From Nocardiopsis_B mangrovi (GTDB lineage Bacteria > Actinomycetota > Actinomycetes > Streptosporangiales > Streptosporangiaceae), in the NCBI RefSeq assembly GCF_042653925.1, contig NZ_JBHSFQ010000005.1, positions 248,001-312,000 on the forward strand: DNA of 64,000 nucleotides, given 5' to 3'. Positions 17,616-25,791 of the stretch are shown here, in pieces. The notes beneath the pieces are model-generated. The model did no database searches and was not told where the DNA came from. It was given only the letters and a program-made list of their open reading frames with translations. How positions within the stretch are numbered: the first letter of the stretch is position 1; every line of letters begins with the position of its first letter. The translations under genes and the position numbers were made by a program.

Positions 17616-17649
17616 ATATTGACTTTAATGCTCAATAGTCAATATTGAC
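17616..17649. promoter_or_regulatory. TetR operator ATATTGAC-N14-GTCAATAT in the monooxygenase/tetR divergent promoter
   Basis: The arms at 17616-17623 and 17638-17645 are perfect inverted repeats 14 bp apart. The right arm also forms the perfect 12-bp palindrome GTCAATATTGAC (17638-17649). The island of A/T in a very GC-rich region and the TTGAC elements in both directions suggest overlap with divergent promoters. The same arms and spacing recur at 19030-19059. Confidence 0.8.
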
Positions 17650-17678
17650 CCCTCAGGAAGAAAGGAGCCCACAACACC

Positions 17679-18302
17679 GTGGCCGCTCGAAAGTACGAGT
17701 CCCCGCGACGAACCGACCTGGCCCTCGCCACCAGGGAAGCGATCCTCACCAGCGCCTACGAACTGTTCAGGGAGCGCGGGTACGCGGAGGTGACCATCGG
17801 TGACATCGCCAAGGCCGCCACGGTCGCGACGCCTACCGTGTACAACAGCGTGGGAGGCAAGGCGAAGATCCTCGCCACGCTGCTGGAGCCCGCGATCGGC
17901 GACTCTCACGTGAAGGAAGCGCTCGCCGCCGTGGAAGCGTGCGACGACGCCGTCGGGGTAGTCGAGCTGACCGCCCGCGGCACCCGGCTGACCCACGAGA
18001 AGCACTGGCACGTGATCTTCGAGCTCTTCTACCGTCATCCTCCGGGAGAGCCTTCCGTCAAGGCCGTCCTGGACCGGGGCGATCAGGACTACGTGCAGGC
18101 CCTGGGCCGCGTGGCCGACCGGCTCGTACGACTCCACGCACTCGACGAGGATGTCGATCGCACGCGGGCACTCGACGTGCTCTGGTTCTATCTGGGCCCA
18201 CACGCCTGGCTGACCCTGGTCGGGGAACGCGGCTGGTCCTTCGACGACGCCCAGCGTTGGATCGCGCGCGGCGCCTGCCGGTCGCTGCTCAAGCGGAAGT
18301 GA
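17679..18302 (+). CDS. TetR-family regulator of the divergent monooxygenase
   Basis: A 207-aa protein with an N-terminal TetR helix-turn-helix (ILTSAYELFRERGYAEVTIG then ATVATPTVYNSVGGKAKIL, about residues 20-65) and a helical effector domain with FWYLGPHAW-like LWFYLGPHAWLTLV near the C terminus. The GTG at 17679 follows GAAAGGAG. The 30-bp dyad in the promoter is the obvious autoregulatory operator, and the second copy upstream of the PNPOx-like gene suggests a regulon of at least two promoters. The inducer may be the aromatic substrate of the monooxygenase. Confidence 0.88.
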   Translation: MAARKYESPRRTDLALATREAILTSAYELFRERGYAEVTIGDIAKAATVATPTVYNSVGGKAKILATLLEPAIGDSHVKEALAAVEACDDAVGVVELTARGTRLTHEKHWHVIFELFYRHPPGEPSVKAVLDRGDQDYVQALGRVADRLVRLHALDEDVDRTRALDVLWFYLGPHAWLTLVGERGWSFDDAQRWIARGACRSLLKRK

Positions 18303-18466
18303 TCGGAGCGGACCCGTGACGGACCCGGAGCCATCCGCGCGGGACTCAAATGGGACGCAAGAGTATAAATTTCACCAACTTCCACAAGCGAGGCGAGAAC
18401 CGGCAGTAGTGACGACGACCGACCACGACCTCCAGGCGGGCGAGCCCGGCCTGGGCACTCTCGCCT

Positions 18467-18625
18467 TCAGGCGGCGAGCAGCACCAGCCAATCGGCGTCG
18501 ATATCGCCGAGCCGCAGCCCTGCCCAGACCGTCACCAAGGCCGCGGGGGCGGCGTAGTTGTGCCCCAGGTCGCAGCAGAACGCCCCGACCCGCCGGCCCG
18601 CCAGGTATCCCAGCGGCCGGAGAAT
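18467..18625 (-). pseudogene. DUF4260 protein, C-terminal remnant
   Basis: On the minus strand about 50 codons read LGYLAGRRVGAFCCDLGHNY and further hydrophobic sequence up to a stop at 18467-18469. This resembles the LGYLAGPRVGA..YNLVHTYA segment of the DUF4260 membrane family. The frame is cut at 18625-18626, exactly where the terminal repeat of the IS3-type element begins, so the insertion probably truncated it. Confidence 0.5.
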
Positions 18626-18649
18626 TGAGCTGAACCGGGTTTCGTAGAG
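18626..18649. repeat. 24-bp IS terminal sequence, copy 1
   Basis: TGAGCTGAACCGGGTTTCGTAGAG starts with TG and lies just outside the end of the IS3-type transposase fragment. It is therefore probably the terminal inverted repeat of that element. The identical 24 bases recur at 23267-23290 next to an IS4-type relic. (The sequence is split here for reading: TGAGCTGAACCGGG then TTTCGTAGAG.). Confidence 0.6.
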
Positions 18650-18664
18650 TCGGTTTTCCTTGTT

Positions 18665-18870
18665 TCAGACGGCTTCGGATGCCGTGGCCTGCTGTGCGTG
18701 GATCTGCTCAAACTCGGCGGGAGGCACCTACCCCGGCGCCGAATGCAGGCGCTCGGTGTTGTACCAGCCCACCCACCGCACGAGCGCGCGTTCGACCTGC
18801 TCGCGGGTGGCCCAGGGGCCCTGGTGCTCGATCAGTTCGGCCTTGAACGTGCCGTCGACATCGTGTCGAA
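18665..18870 (-). pseudogene. IS3-family transposase (OrfB) C-terminal fragment
   Basis: About 65 codons on the minus strand match the end of IS3-family OrfB: GTFKAELIEHQGPW, VGWYNTERLHSAPG, then an in-frame TAG, and VPPAEFEQIHAQQA up to a TGA at 18665-18667. The RLHSALGYVPPAEFE motif normally carries Tyr where this copy has the stop. The catalytic DDE core is missing. The 24-bp terminal sequence lies 15 bp downstream. Confidence 0.75.
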
Positions 18871-19029
18871 ACCGAAGAGGCGACGGGAGCGGTCATGATC
18901 AGCGGAGGGCCGAGTGCTCGGGGTCAGCCCAGGCTCCATCCGGTACCACGAGCAAGTCGGTCTCATCGAACCGGACCGTGTCGACAACGGCCACCACAGT
19001 GGCCCTGACCACCTTCCAAGTAGGATGCT

Positions 19030-19059
19030 ATATTGACCATGGGCACATAAAGTCAATAT
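19030..19059. promoter_or_regulatory. second TetR operator ATATTGAC-N14-GTCAATAT, upstream of the PNPOx-like gene
   Basis: The arms at 19030-19037 and 19052-19059 are identical to those of the monooxygenase/tetR operator, with the same 14-bp spacer length but a different spacer sequence. It lies 115 bp before the chosen start at 19175. Confidence 0.8.
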
Positions 19060-19174
19060 GATTCGGCCATGCCCACAATCCAGCGTCCGAACCCGGATGC
19101 GCCTATCCAAACCCGCGCCACCCATGACGTCCCTCGTACGGCCACAGACCCGTGTTCACCACGAGGAGCCGTCG

Positions 19175-20143
19175 ATGAGTCGTGAGGTACTGCGCTGGTC
19201 CGACGAGGTCGACTCCGTGGTCAGGGGAGATCTCACTGTCGCCGCCGCCTATCCGACACCGGCGGGCGGAGCGATCCTGAGCAGCCTCTCCCCGATCGGA
19301 CTGGCCGATCGAGAGTCGACTCGTCTGTCGTTCACCACATCCCTGGGTTTTCCCAGGAAGCTGGAGCACATCCTGGCCCGCCCCCGCGTCTCGCTCGCCT
19401 ATCACACCAGAGATCACGGATTCGCCGAGAGCGACGCCTTCGTGCTGGCGCAGGGACGGGCCACCGTGGACCTGGAACCCGACTCCCAACGACTGGCTGG
19501 AATTCGCCAGTCCATTGAGCTCTTCCTCGGCGCACCGCCCAGCGGACCGATCTGGGACAGGGTGCTGCGCGAGTACCACCAACGCAGGGTCTTCGTCGAT
19601 GTCGACATCGAACGCCTCACCGTCTGGCCCGATCTCGCAGCCCGAGGCACCGCACAGGTCACGGGGGCGCCCGATCCAGGAACGGCGCCCGCGCAGAGTC
19701 CCCCGAAGAACGGCACCGCCCCGAGAGTGGACGTCCCGTCCCTCCAACGCCGCATCGCCCGCCTCGGTCACCGACTCCTGGCGTACGAAGGCGCGGACGG
19801 ACTTCCGGTGGTCGTTCCCGTCGAAATCTCAAGCTTCGACGAGGGCGGGCTACACCTCGACGTGACTCCGGGCATCCTGCCCCCGGGCGGAAGACGGGCG
19901 GGCCTGCTGGCCCACAGGTTCGAGGCGCGGTGTGTCGGTCTCAGTACCCGAACCTTCACCGGTTGGCTGACCGTCGGCGACGAAGGGGTGATGTACGCGC
20001 CGCACACGGCCAAGAGTCTGAGCATCCCTCCCAATTACTCGATCATGATGCTCATGAACGGTCTCGGGTCCAAGATTGGGGTACGGCGAGCACGCCGTGA
20101 CGGCACTGTGGAGCGGTTGCAGGCCCTTGCTCAGAAGGTTTGA
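19175..20143 (+). CDS. PNPOx-fold (FMN-binding split barrel) family protein
   Basis: A 322-aa protein with two split-barrel-like halves. The first (about 1-150) shows the pyridoxamine-oxidase-like pattern LSFTTSLGFPRKLEHILARPRVSL-type, with a conserved Arg-Pro-Arg-Val-Ser-Leu strand. The second spans about 195-322. A Pro-rich linker lies between them. Members bind FMN, F420 or haem and include flavin reductases. The ATG at 19175 is preferred over the ATG at 19058 because GAGGAG lies just upstream and because 19058 would place the start inside the operator. The shared operator suggests co-regulation with the flavin monooxygenase, and it might supply reduced flavin or process its product. Confidence 0.75.
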   Translation: MSREVLRWSDEVDSVVRGDLTVAAAYPTPAGGAILSSLSPIGLADRESTRLSFTTSLGFPRKLEHILARPRVSLAYHTRDHGFAESDAFVLAQGRATVDLEPDSQRLAGIRQSIELFLGAPPSGPIWDRVLREYHQRRVFVDVDIERLTVWPDLAARGTAQVTGAPDPGTAPAQSPPKNGTAPRVDVPSLQRRIARLGHRLLAYEGADGLPVVVPVEISSFDEGGLHLDVTPGILPPGGRRAGLLAHRFEARCVGLSTRTFTGWLTVGDEGVMYAPHTAKSLSIPPNYSIMMLMNGLGSKIGVRRARRDGTVERLQALAQKV

Positions 20144-20687
20144 GCCGACCAGGACGTGACCTGGACGTTCGCCCGCCCTTGTTCGCGTGTCGTCGATGCC
20201 TGTGGCACGGACGTGTGGTTCGAGAGGCCCGGAGATTCGATACCCGCGCGAACGAGGGCGCCCACTACCGCCGGTGGAACGCGCGAAGTAGCAGACGAAG
20301 CGCTTCTTGGGCGGTCTCGACGACCAAGTCGTCGAGGTCATCGCGATTCCGCACCGGGGAAGGACACATCGGCACCGCGCGAGTTCAGGATGTCCGCGCC
20401 CGCTCAGGTATCGGGGGCGTGCCGTCCCTTCCTCCGACCGCTTCGTGACAACGGGGTTCCAGCACGACTACGGGCCCGGTCGTGGCCCGCGAACTCCTGG
20501 CGCATGCGGTCCGCCGCCCCCTCAACGCGCCGGTCGAGCCCGCGCCCACGGTCCCGCCGAGGCTTCCACTGTTTCGAGCCGATTGGTTCCCCCACGGATC
20601 ACCCCCGGCGAAACGCGCCTTGCGAGTACCGGCTCACCGATCGACGGGCCGCGGTAATGACCGAACGACGATGGATGAGAGGGAAGT
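20144..20687. other. about 540 bp without an intact gene
   Basis: No complete gene is seen. On the minus strand near 20270-20345 a short coding-like end (DDLDDLVVETAQEALRLLL) stops at a TAG. It might be the tail of a lost regulator but is too short to assign. The rest shows only shadow frames. Confidence 0.4.
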
Positions 20688-21260
20688 ATGACCCGGATCC
20701 TGATTTTTGGAGCAGGACTTGCCGGACTGCAGGCCGCGCTTGTGCTCGCGGCGGACGGGCACGCGGTGACGGTGGTGGAACGGGACCCGGCCGTACCGCC
20801 CGATGGCGCGGAAGCGATGTACGAAGAGTGGGAACGTCCGGGGGTCAGCCGGTTCCGGATGCCACACGTGGCGAGCGGTCGGTGGAGCCATCTGATGGCA
20901 CGTGAGCTGCCAGAGGTCCTCACCGAGTTGGAGCATCTGGGCGCGGTGCGATCGAGCCCGCTCGACCTGCTGCCGGAAGAGGCGATCACGGGCGCGCGTG
21001 CCGGGGACGAGGAGCTGCGCAGGGTCTTCGCGCGTCGACCGGTGATGGAGGGCGCGCTGGCCAACGTGACCGAACGGACCCGAGGAACCACGATGCGGCG
21101 CGGCCTCACCGTACGCGCTCTGCGCTCGCGGTCCGGCGAGACACCACGTGTGACGGGTGTGGTGACCGATACGGGAGAAACGATCGATGCGGACCTCGTC
21201 ATCGACGCGATGGGCCGGCACTCACCGGAGAGAACATGCTCAAACTGCTGTGCGGGCTGA
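20688..21260 (+). pseudogene. FAD-dependent oxidoreductase, N-terminal fragment
   Basis: About 180 codons encode an FAD-binding Rossmann start (ILIFGAGLAGLQAALVLAADG, GxGxxG) and a region ending DADLVIDAMGRHSP, the DG/AxGRxS motif of flavin monooxygenases. The frame is then lost and stops at 21260. The second FAD motif (GD) and the substrate domain are missing. A coding-like stretch in another frame follows (21228-21410, with LIHAVSEHPADQRPAATEAY), so either a frameshift or a deletion fused two genes. The ATG at 20688 has a good GAGAGGGAAG site. Confidence 0.65.
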
Positions 21261-21573
21261 TCCACGCTGTCAGCGAGCATCCGGCCGACCAGCGCCCCGC
21301 CGCGACCGAGGCGTACGTGTCCCTGCTCCAAAACGGGCTGACGCCGGGGCGCACGGCTGAGTCCGATCCTGTTCCGGGGAGCGGCACGACTCCGGATTCA
21401 GGAGTCTGAGCCGCGGGTTCGTCACCCTGCGCCTCCAGACCCCCGCGATCACGTGGAACGTGGATCAGTTGCCCTTCGCGGTGTCGTCCGGGGCACTCAG
21501 GGGCACCTGACCGTGAGGGCCGAGCGATACCCCGAGGTCCCCGGCCCGACCTGGGGCACGGCCGAAGATCAGG

Positions 21574-22026
21574 TCATCCCACCACACCTTCGAACCGCAG
21601 GTGTTCGTCGTGGTGATCGATCTCGATGGTCACGTGGTCGGTGCCCTCGGGGACGGCACACCACATGGGAAACTCGAACTCCCCGGAGTAGTCCTCACTG
21701 AGACGTTCATGGGTGTCGGCCGCCGAAGCCTCCCCACCAACGACGCAAGTGACCTCCAGATTGACGAACCCGAACATGCGTCCCAGATCGGGCACGGTGA
21801 CGTTGAGGTCGAAGTCCACTCGGCCGGGATCGGTGCCAGCGGCGTTGTCGACCAGATAGACCACGTCGGCGTTGTTGCCCCAACGGAACTCGTGTGAGTA
21901 GGCACCGATCGGGTGAGAGACCGCGACGGGGGTACCGATGTCCGCCACATGCGTCGGTGCGCATCCGGCAAGGACCAAGGGAACGAGAGTCGACGCCGAC
22001 AAGGCGTACAGGAGGGGACGCGGCAT
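21574..22026 (-). CDS. putative secreted lipoprotein of unknown function
   Basis: A 150-aa protein with a short signal peptide and a lipobox LVLAGC at about residues 17-22, so the mature form would be lipid-anchored at Cys22. The remainder (about 128 aa) is rich in Asp, Glu, His and Val and is predicted to be mostly beta. Two further cysteines (CVVGGEAS and MWCAVPEG) may form a disulfide. No family is recognised. A GAAGGG site precedes the ATG at 22026. Just upstream on the same strand (about 22037-22200) lies the hydrophobic tail of another broken gene. Confidence 0.7.
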   Translation of the reverse strand: MPRPLLYALSASTLVPLVLAGCAPTHVADIGTPVAVSHPIGAYSHEFRWGNNADVVYLVDNAAGTDPGRVDFDLNVTVPDLGRMFGFVNLEVTCVVGGEASAADTHERLSEDYSGEFEFPMWCAVPEGTDHVTIEIDHHDEHLRFEGVVG

Positions 22027-22036
22027 GTTCGAGCAC

Positions 22037-22200
22037 CCTTCTAGTGCACTCGGTAAGGGAAGGAATCGTCGGAACCCGACCGCCCTCGTCGGGCACGATC
22101 AGGTGTGGGTGCTCTTGGCGGCTGGAAGAACCGGTGCGAGAGCGCGATGAAGATCAACGCGGTCTCGGCGATGAACGCGGGCGTGAAAGCGATACCCCGT
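22037..22200 (-). pseudogene. hydrophobic C-terminal remnant of a membrane protein
   Basis: On the minus strand, codons before a TAG at 22037-22039 read GIAFTPAFIAETALIFIALS followed by a basic tail. The segment upstream continues in another frame, so the gene is broken. It ends about 10 bp before the lipoprotein start, which suggests the two were once one operon. Confidence 0.4.
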
Positions 22201-22372
22201 TCGTATTGAGATGGGCTCCCAGTCCACGGTCACGGCTTCGATCACCGAGAGGGCGGCGAGGTCGGTGTCCGCTTCACTCTTCGCAGGCCCGCCCTACTGA
22301 CAAGGGTGTCGAACTCAGTCATGTCGCCTTGCATGCCCGAGGTCATGGCGGCACGGTCCGGCGAGCAGGGGG

Positions 22373-23029
22373 GTGACGAGATCGGACTCGGACACCGCAT
22401 GGAGCGCTGGGGAGACGGTGAAGCCCGCCGGCATCCGGGGCATCCGGCCGGAGAGTGCGCCCGCGCTCTGTGCGCGCGGGGAAGAGACGAAACCAGAGGT
22501 CCTGCACGAGTCGATCAGTTCAGAGGTGGCAGCAGAATCCGTAACGCTCGCAACACTCGTCGGCCTCCGCGACGCGCCGGACCCTGTTCCCCCACCCGAC
22601 GACGGCAACGGTTCGGTGGTCGGCCTTCCCCCGGAGTTGGCCGCGCTGGTCGACGTCCACGGCGACGGCTGCCCCGCCGCCTGCCTGGCCGGGATGCTTG
22701 AACTCCACGAATTCCCTGGCAATCTGCCCGTGGCCGCGTCCGTGGCGCGCCGCGCGGGGTATGTGATGCTGCTGGCCGTCGACGGCGTTCCCATCGCAGC
22801 GACGGTGCCGATGTCGCGCTTTCCCGGCCTCGGGTTGGACCCCGACGCCTGGCCGCGCCGACCGCACCTCTACTCCGAGGACCACGGGGAGCTGCTGATG
22901 GAACTCACCCGCGCCGGGGACACCGTCGTGCTGGTGGACCGGCGCCGATGCCGCGGTTGCCCAGCTGCCCTGCTGGCCGAGGCACTGGCGGCCGACAGCA
23001 CGGGGCTCGATCGGCGCTGGGCTCGCTGA
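22373..23029 (+). CDS. hypothetical protein
   Basis: A 218-aa frame with good G/C third positions in its C-terminal 160 residues. The GTG at 22373 follows a G-rich stretch, but the first 50 residues look less protein-like, so the real start may be further in. Cysteine pairs occur in HGDGCPAACLAG and RRRCRGCPAAL. No family is recognised. It stands among IS relics, so transfer or truncation is possible. Confidence 0.45.
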   Translation: MTRSDSDTAWSAGETVKPAGIRGIRPESAPALCARGEETKPEVLHESISSEVAAESVTLATLVGLRDAPDPVPPPDDGNGSVVGLPPELAALVDVHGDGCPAACLAGMLELHEFPGNLPVAASVARRAGYVMLLAVDGVPIAATVPMSRFPGLGLDPDAWPRRPHLYSEDHGELLMELTRAGDTVVLVDRRRCRGCPAALLAEALAADSTGLDRRWAR

Positions 23030-23266
23030 CCGCATCCCGCGGGGGCGCCGCGGCGACGTGCTTGCGGCGCCCCTGCCTGGGACAGCTCGAAGCCGATCAA
23101 CGGGTGCCACGATCCCCACCCCTGGTCTCTTCTTCTCCATGAGACGCGACGGGGGCAAGCTGCCTCGGCAACGGCTCGCAGAGGGGCACGCAGGGGTGAG
23201 CGTGGAAGGGGGTAGCCATGACACCGGTCCGCAGTGCGAGTCCACCGTCCCCTGGGCGGGCTGACA

Positions 23267-23290
23267 TGAGCTGAACCGGGTTTCGTAGAG
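23267..23290. repeat. 24-bp IS terminal sequence, copy 2
   Basis: Identical to 18626-18649. Here it abuts the truncated C-terminal side of an IS4-type transposase gene and no IS3 coding sequence remains. It looks like a scar from insertion followed by deletion or from recombination between element ends. Confidence 0.55.
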
Positions 23291-23973
23291 CTGAGCACCG
23301 GTGGCTGTGCTCGCGGCCAGGAAGTCGTCGGTATCGAAGCCCCGGTCGGCCAGCAGCAGCATGGTGTCGTCCACCAGGGGGAGCAGTTGTTCGGCGTAGA
23401 CGGTCTCGGCTGGCGCCACCGGGCCGAAGACCGCGCCGAGCAGGGCACGCGTCCCGGTCTCGCACAGGGCCACGAGCCTCAGCATGGGATACCCCTCCTG
23501 CCCGTAGCGATGCATGATCTTGCCGAGCCAGCCGCAGACACGAGGCCGGTCGGGCGCCTTGGTGGAGCTACAGCCGTCGAGCGCGACGGTCCGCCAGCGC
23601 CGATAGCGCACGCCCGGTGTCTGCGGCCGGGCTGCAGGGCCCGCCAGGATCGTGAACAGCAGCTTCAGGGGGGCTGGCCCCAGACGCCGGCGTAGGTCCC
23701 GAAGAGCCTTCTCGGAGGGGCGGGCGGGGAGTAACTGTCGCAGTCCGTAGGTGAGCTTGTCCCAGACCCGCAGGTACCCCAGCCGCGGGAAGAGCGCGAG
23801 GGCGAGTACGAAGTAGACGCCCACCCGCGACGGCAGCATGCGCTGCCTCACCTGCACGGTTCTCGTCTCCTCCAGCACGTTGTCGACGAGTTCGAAGGGA
23901 ATCTGCTGGGTCAGCTCGCCCAGATGCCGGGAGCGTAGATCCCCTCGGCGACGGTGACAGTACGGGTGAGCAT
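23277..23973 (-). pseudogene. IS4-family transposase pseudogene
   Basis: The ATG at 23973 begins MLTRTVTVAEGIYAPG, typical of the IS4 N-terminal domain. A one-base deletion near 23925 then shifts the frame. The frame continues with HLGELTQQIPFELVDNVLEE and LALFPRLGYLRVWDKLT. It then reads the catalytic segments VALDGCSSTKAPD (first Asp) and MLLLADRGFDTDDFL (second Asp). It is cut off after TATGAQLYETRF by the 24-bp IS terminal scar, so the catalytic-glutamate region is missing. Confidence 0.8.
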
Positions 23974-23989
23974 GGTGGTGGGGCGCTGG

Positions 23990-24301
23990 TCGGACAACGG
24001 GCCCTCTCGGTGAGCGTGGCGATTGTGGCCGGTTTCCTCGCTCTACCAGGGGTCGCGCCTTCTTCGGGGCGGTTACTCCGATTATCTCGATCCGCTTGAC
24101 AGCGGACCCCTCCGCGCTGACTACGCGGCATTGGGGTACTCGCGTGGTGCTGCCATGGTCGGGTGAATCTCCAATCACCTGAGGACAACCCCAGGTCAGA
24201 GGGACTCTACAAAACCAAGGACAGCTCAGGCGGCGGCGCCCCGCCGCGGACCGGCCCGCTCCCCCGCCCCCGCGGCTCCGCAGCCCGGCGCCCCCGCCGC
24301 C
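23990..24301. other. intergenic stretch between the IS4 relic and the clpP operon
   Basis: No gene is seen. Near 24155-24215 there is a run of direct CCTGAGGACAACCCCAGGTCAGA, which includes a small dyad CCTG-AGGACAACCCC-AGG and may be part of the outer end of the IS4 element. The rest is the clpP upstream region. Confidence 0.35.
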
Positions 24302-24331
24302 TCTGCTCGGAGCAGATCTCCGCACGGCAGA
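24302..24331 (+). promoter_or_regulatory. tandem palindromes TCTGCT-CGG-AGCAGA and TCTCCG-CAC-GGCAGA, probable PopR operator
   Basis: Two 15-bp palindromes are directly adjacent (24302-24316, perfect; 24317-24331, right arm GGCAGA). The PopR site described for the Streptomyces lividans clpP3-clpP4 promoter is, as I recall, a tandem TCTGCC-N3-GGCAGA. The arms, 3-nt spacer and tandem arrangement all match. The site is about 100 bp before the first clpP gene. Confidence 0.75.
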
Positions 24332-24427
24332 AAGCGTGGCCCCCGCCCCGCCGGCGGGCGCAGGGTGGAGGGACCGGCCGCGGCGGGCACCCGCCCGCCG
24401 CCAAGGGGCCGGGGCGAGGAGGAAGAG

Positions 24428-25111
24428 ATGCTCTCGGAAGTTCGGGGGATGGCCGCGGAGACCATCCCCGCGGCGAACCTCGACGACCAGATCGCGTCGC
24501 GGCTGCTGCACGGCCGCACCGTCGTCTTGGGCACGCAGGTCGACGACGCAGTGGCCAACAGGATCTGCGGCCAGCTGATGCTGCTCGCCGAAGAGGACCA
24601 CAAGCGCGACATCACGCTGCTCATCAACAGCCCGGGCGGATCCATCACCGCCGGCATGGCGATCTACGACACCATGCGGTTCATCCCCAACGACGTGGCC
24701 ACCCTGGTCATGGGGTCGGCGTACAGCATGGGCCAGTTCCTGCTGTGCGTGGGGACACCCGGCAAGCGCTACAGCCTGCCCCACGCCCGGATCATGATGC
24801 ACCAGCCCTCGGGCGGGCTCCAGGGCAGGGCCGCCGACATCGCGATCCAGGCGGAGAACCTTGAATACACCAAGAAGACGATGCAGCGCCTGATCGCCGA
24901 GCACACGGGGCAGAGCGAGCAGACCATCGCCGACGACCAGCGCCGCGACCGGTGGTTCACGGCCGAGCAGGCCAAGGAGTACGGGTTCGTCGACCGGGTG
25001 GTGGAGAGCGTCGCCGACATCGGCGGGGAGACCGCCCGCCGGTTCGGGTTCGGCCGGACCGACGGCGCGGGCCTGGGGCTGCACACGGCGGGGAAGGGGA
25101 CGGCGCGATGA
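24428..25111 (+). CDS. clpP3: ATP-dependent Clp protease proteolytic subunit (ClpP3-like)
   Basis: A 227-aa serine peptidase of family S14. The catalytic triad is complete with canonical spacing: Ser100 in MGSAYSMGQFLL, His125 in IMMHQPSGG and Asp174 in QRRDRWFTAEQAKEYG. The flanking residues of the nucleophile (SAYS rather than QAAS) differ from housekeeping ClpP1/P2. The ATG at 24428 follows GAGGAGGAAGAG. It overlaps the second clpP gene by 4 bp (ATGA), so the two subunits are probably made together and assemble into one mixed tetradecamer. The tandem palindromes upstream and the convergent PopR-like gene indicate the inducible second clpP operon. Assignment as ClpP3 is by operon order only. 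Confidence 0.88.
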   Translation: MLSEVRGMAAETIPAANLDDQIASRLLHGRTVVLGTQVDDAVANRICGQLMLLAEEDHKRDITLLINSPGGSITAGMAIYDTMRFIPNDVATLVMGSAYSMGQFLLCVGTPGKRYSLPHARIMMHQPSGGLQGRAADIAIQAENLEYTKKTMQRLIAEHTGQSEQTIADDQRRDRWFTAEQAKEYGFVDRVVESVADIGGETARRFGFGRTDGAGLGLHTAGKGTAR

Positions 25112-25719
25112 GCGGGACCTACACGGTGCCGACCGTGGTGGAGCGCCGGCCGGACGGGGAGCGCGCCTTCGACGTGTTCAGCCGCCTACTGTCGGAGCGG
25201 ATCATCTTCATCGGCACCGGCATCGACGACGGCGTCGCCAACGTGGTCATGGCGCAGCTGCTGCACCTGGACCATGAGAGCTCCGACACCGACATCCAGC
25301 TCTACATCAACTCGCCGGGCGGATCGACCACGGCGCTGACCGCCATCTACGACACCATGCAGTTCGTGCGCGCGGATGTGGCCACGGTGTGCATGGGACA
25401 GGCGGCGTCGGCGGCGGCGGTCCTGCTGGCAGCGGGCGCCCCGGGCAAGCGCGCGATGCTCCCGCACGCGCGGGTGCTGCTGCACCAGCCCTACACGGAG
25501 GCCCGCGGGGAGACCGCCGACCTGGAGATCGAGGCGGCCGAGATCCTGCGGGTCCGGACCCAGATCGAGGAGATCCTGTCCCTGCACACCGGCCAGAGCA
25601 CCCGGCGGCTGCGCGAGGACACCGACCGCGACAAGATCTTCACCGCCCAGCAGGCCAAGGAGTACGGGCTGGTCGACGGCTTCATCACGTCCCGCCTCCC
25701 GGCCGCCCGGGCGTCCTGA
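25108..25719 (+). CDS. clpP4: ATP-dependent Clp protease proteolytic subunit (ClpP4-like)
   Basis: A 203-aa S14 peptidase. The triad is Ser101 in MGQAASAAAVLL, His126 in VLLHQPYT and Asp175 in DTDRDKIFTAQQAKEYG, all with standard spacing. Met is replaced by Ala after the nucleophile (AASA rather than AASM). The ATG at 25108 overlaps the stop of the preceding clpP gene. It is followed by a strong hairpin shared with the convergent regulator gene. Confidence 0.88.
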   Translation: MSGTYTVPTVVERRPDGERAFDVFSRLLSERIIFIGTGIDDGVANVVMAQLLHLDHESSDTDIQLYINSPGGSTTALTAIYDTMQFVRADVATVCMGQAASAAAVLLAAGAPGKRAMLPHARVLLHQPYTEARGETADLEIEAAEILRVRTQIEEILSLHTGQSTRRLREDTDRDKIFTAQQAKEYGLVDGFITSRLPAARAS

Positions 25720-25744
25720 CGGCCGTCAGGGGCCGCACCGTGTG

Positions 25745-25771
25745 CGGGGCCGCCCGGTGCGGGCGGCCCCG
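25745..25771. terminator. bidirectional hairpin between clpP4 and the PopR-like gene
   Basis: The perfect 11-bp arms CGGGGCCGCCC and GGGCGGCCCCG enclose a 5-nt loop. The hairpin lies between two convergent stop codons. Confidence 0.75.
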
Positions 25772-25791
25772 AACGCGGAAAACCGGCCGTC

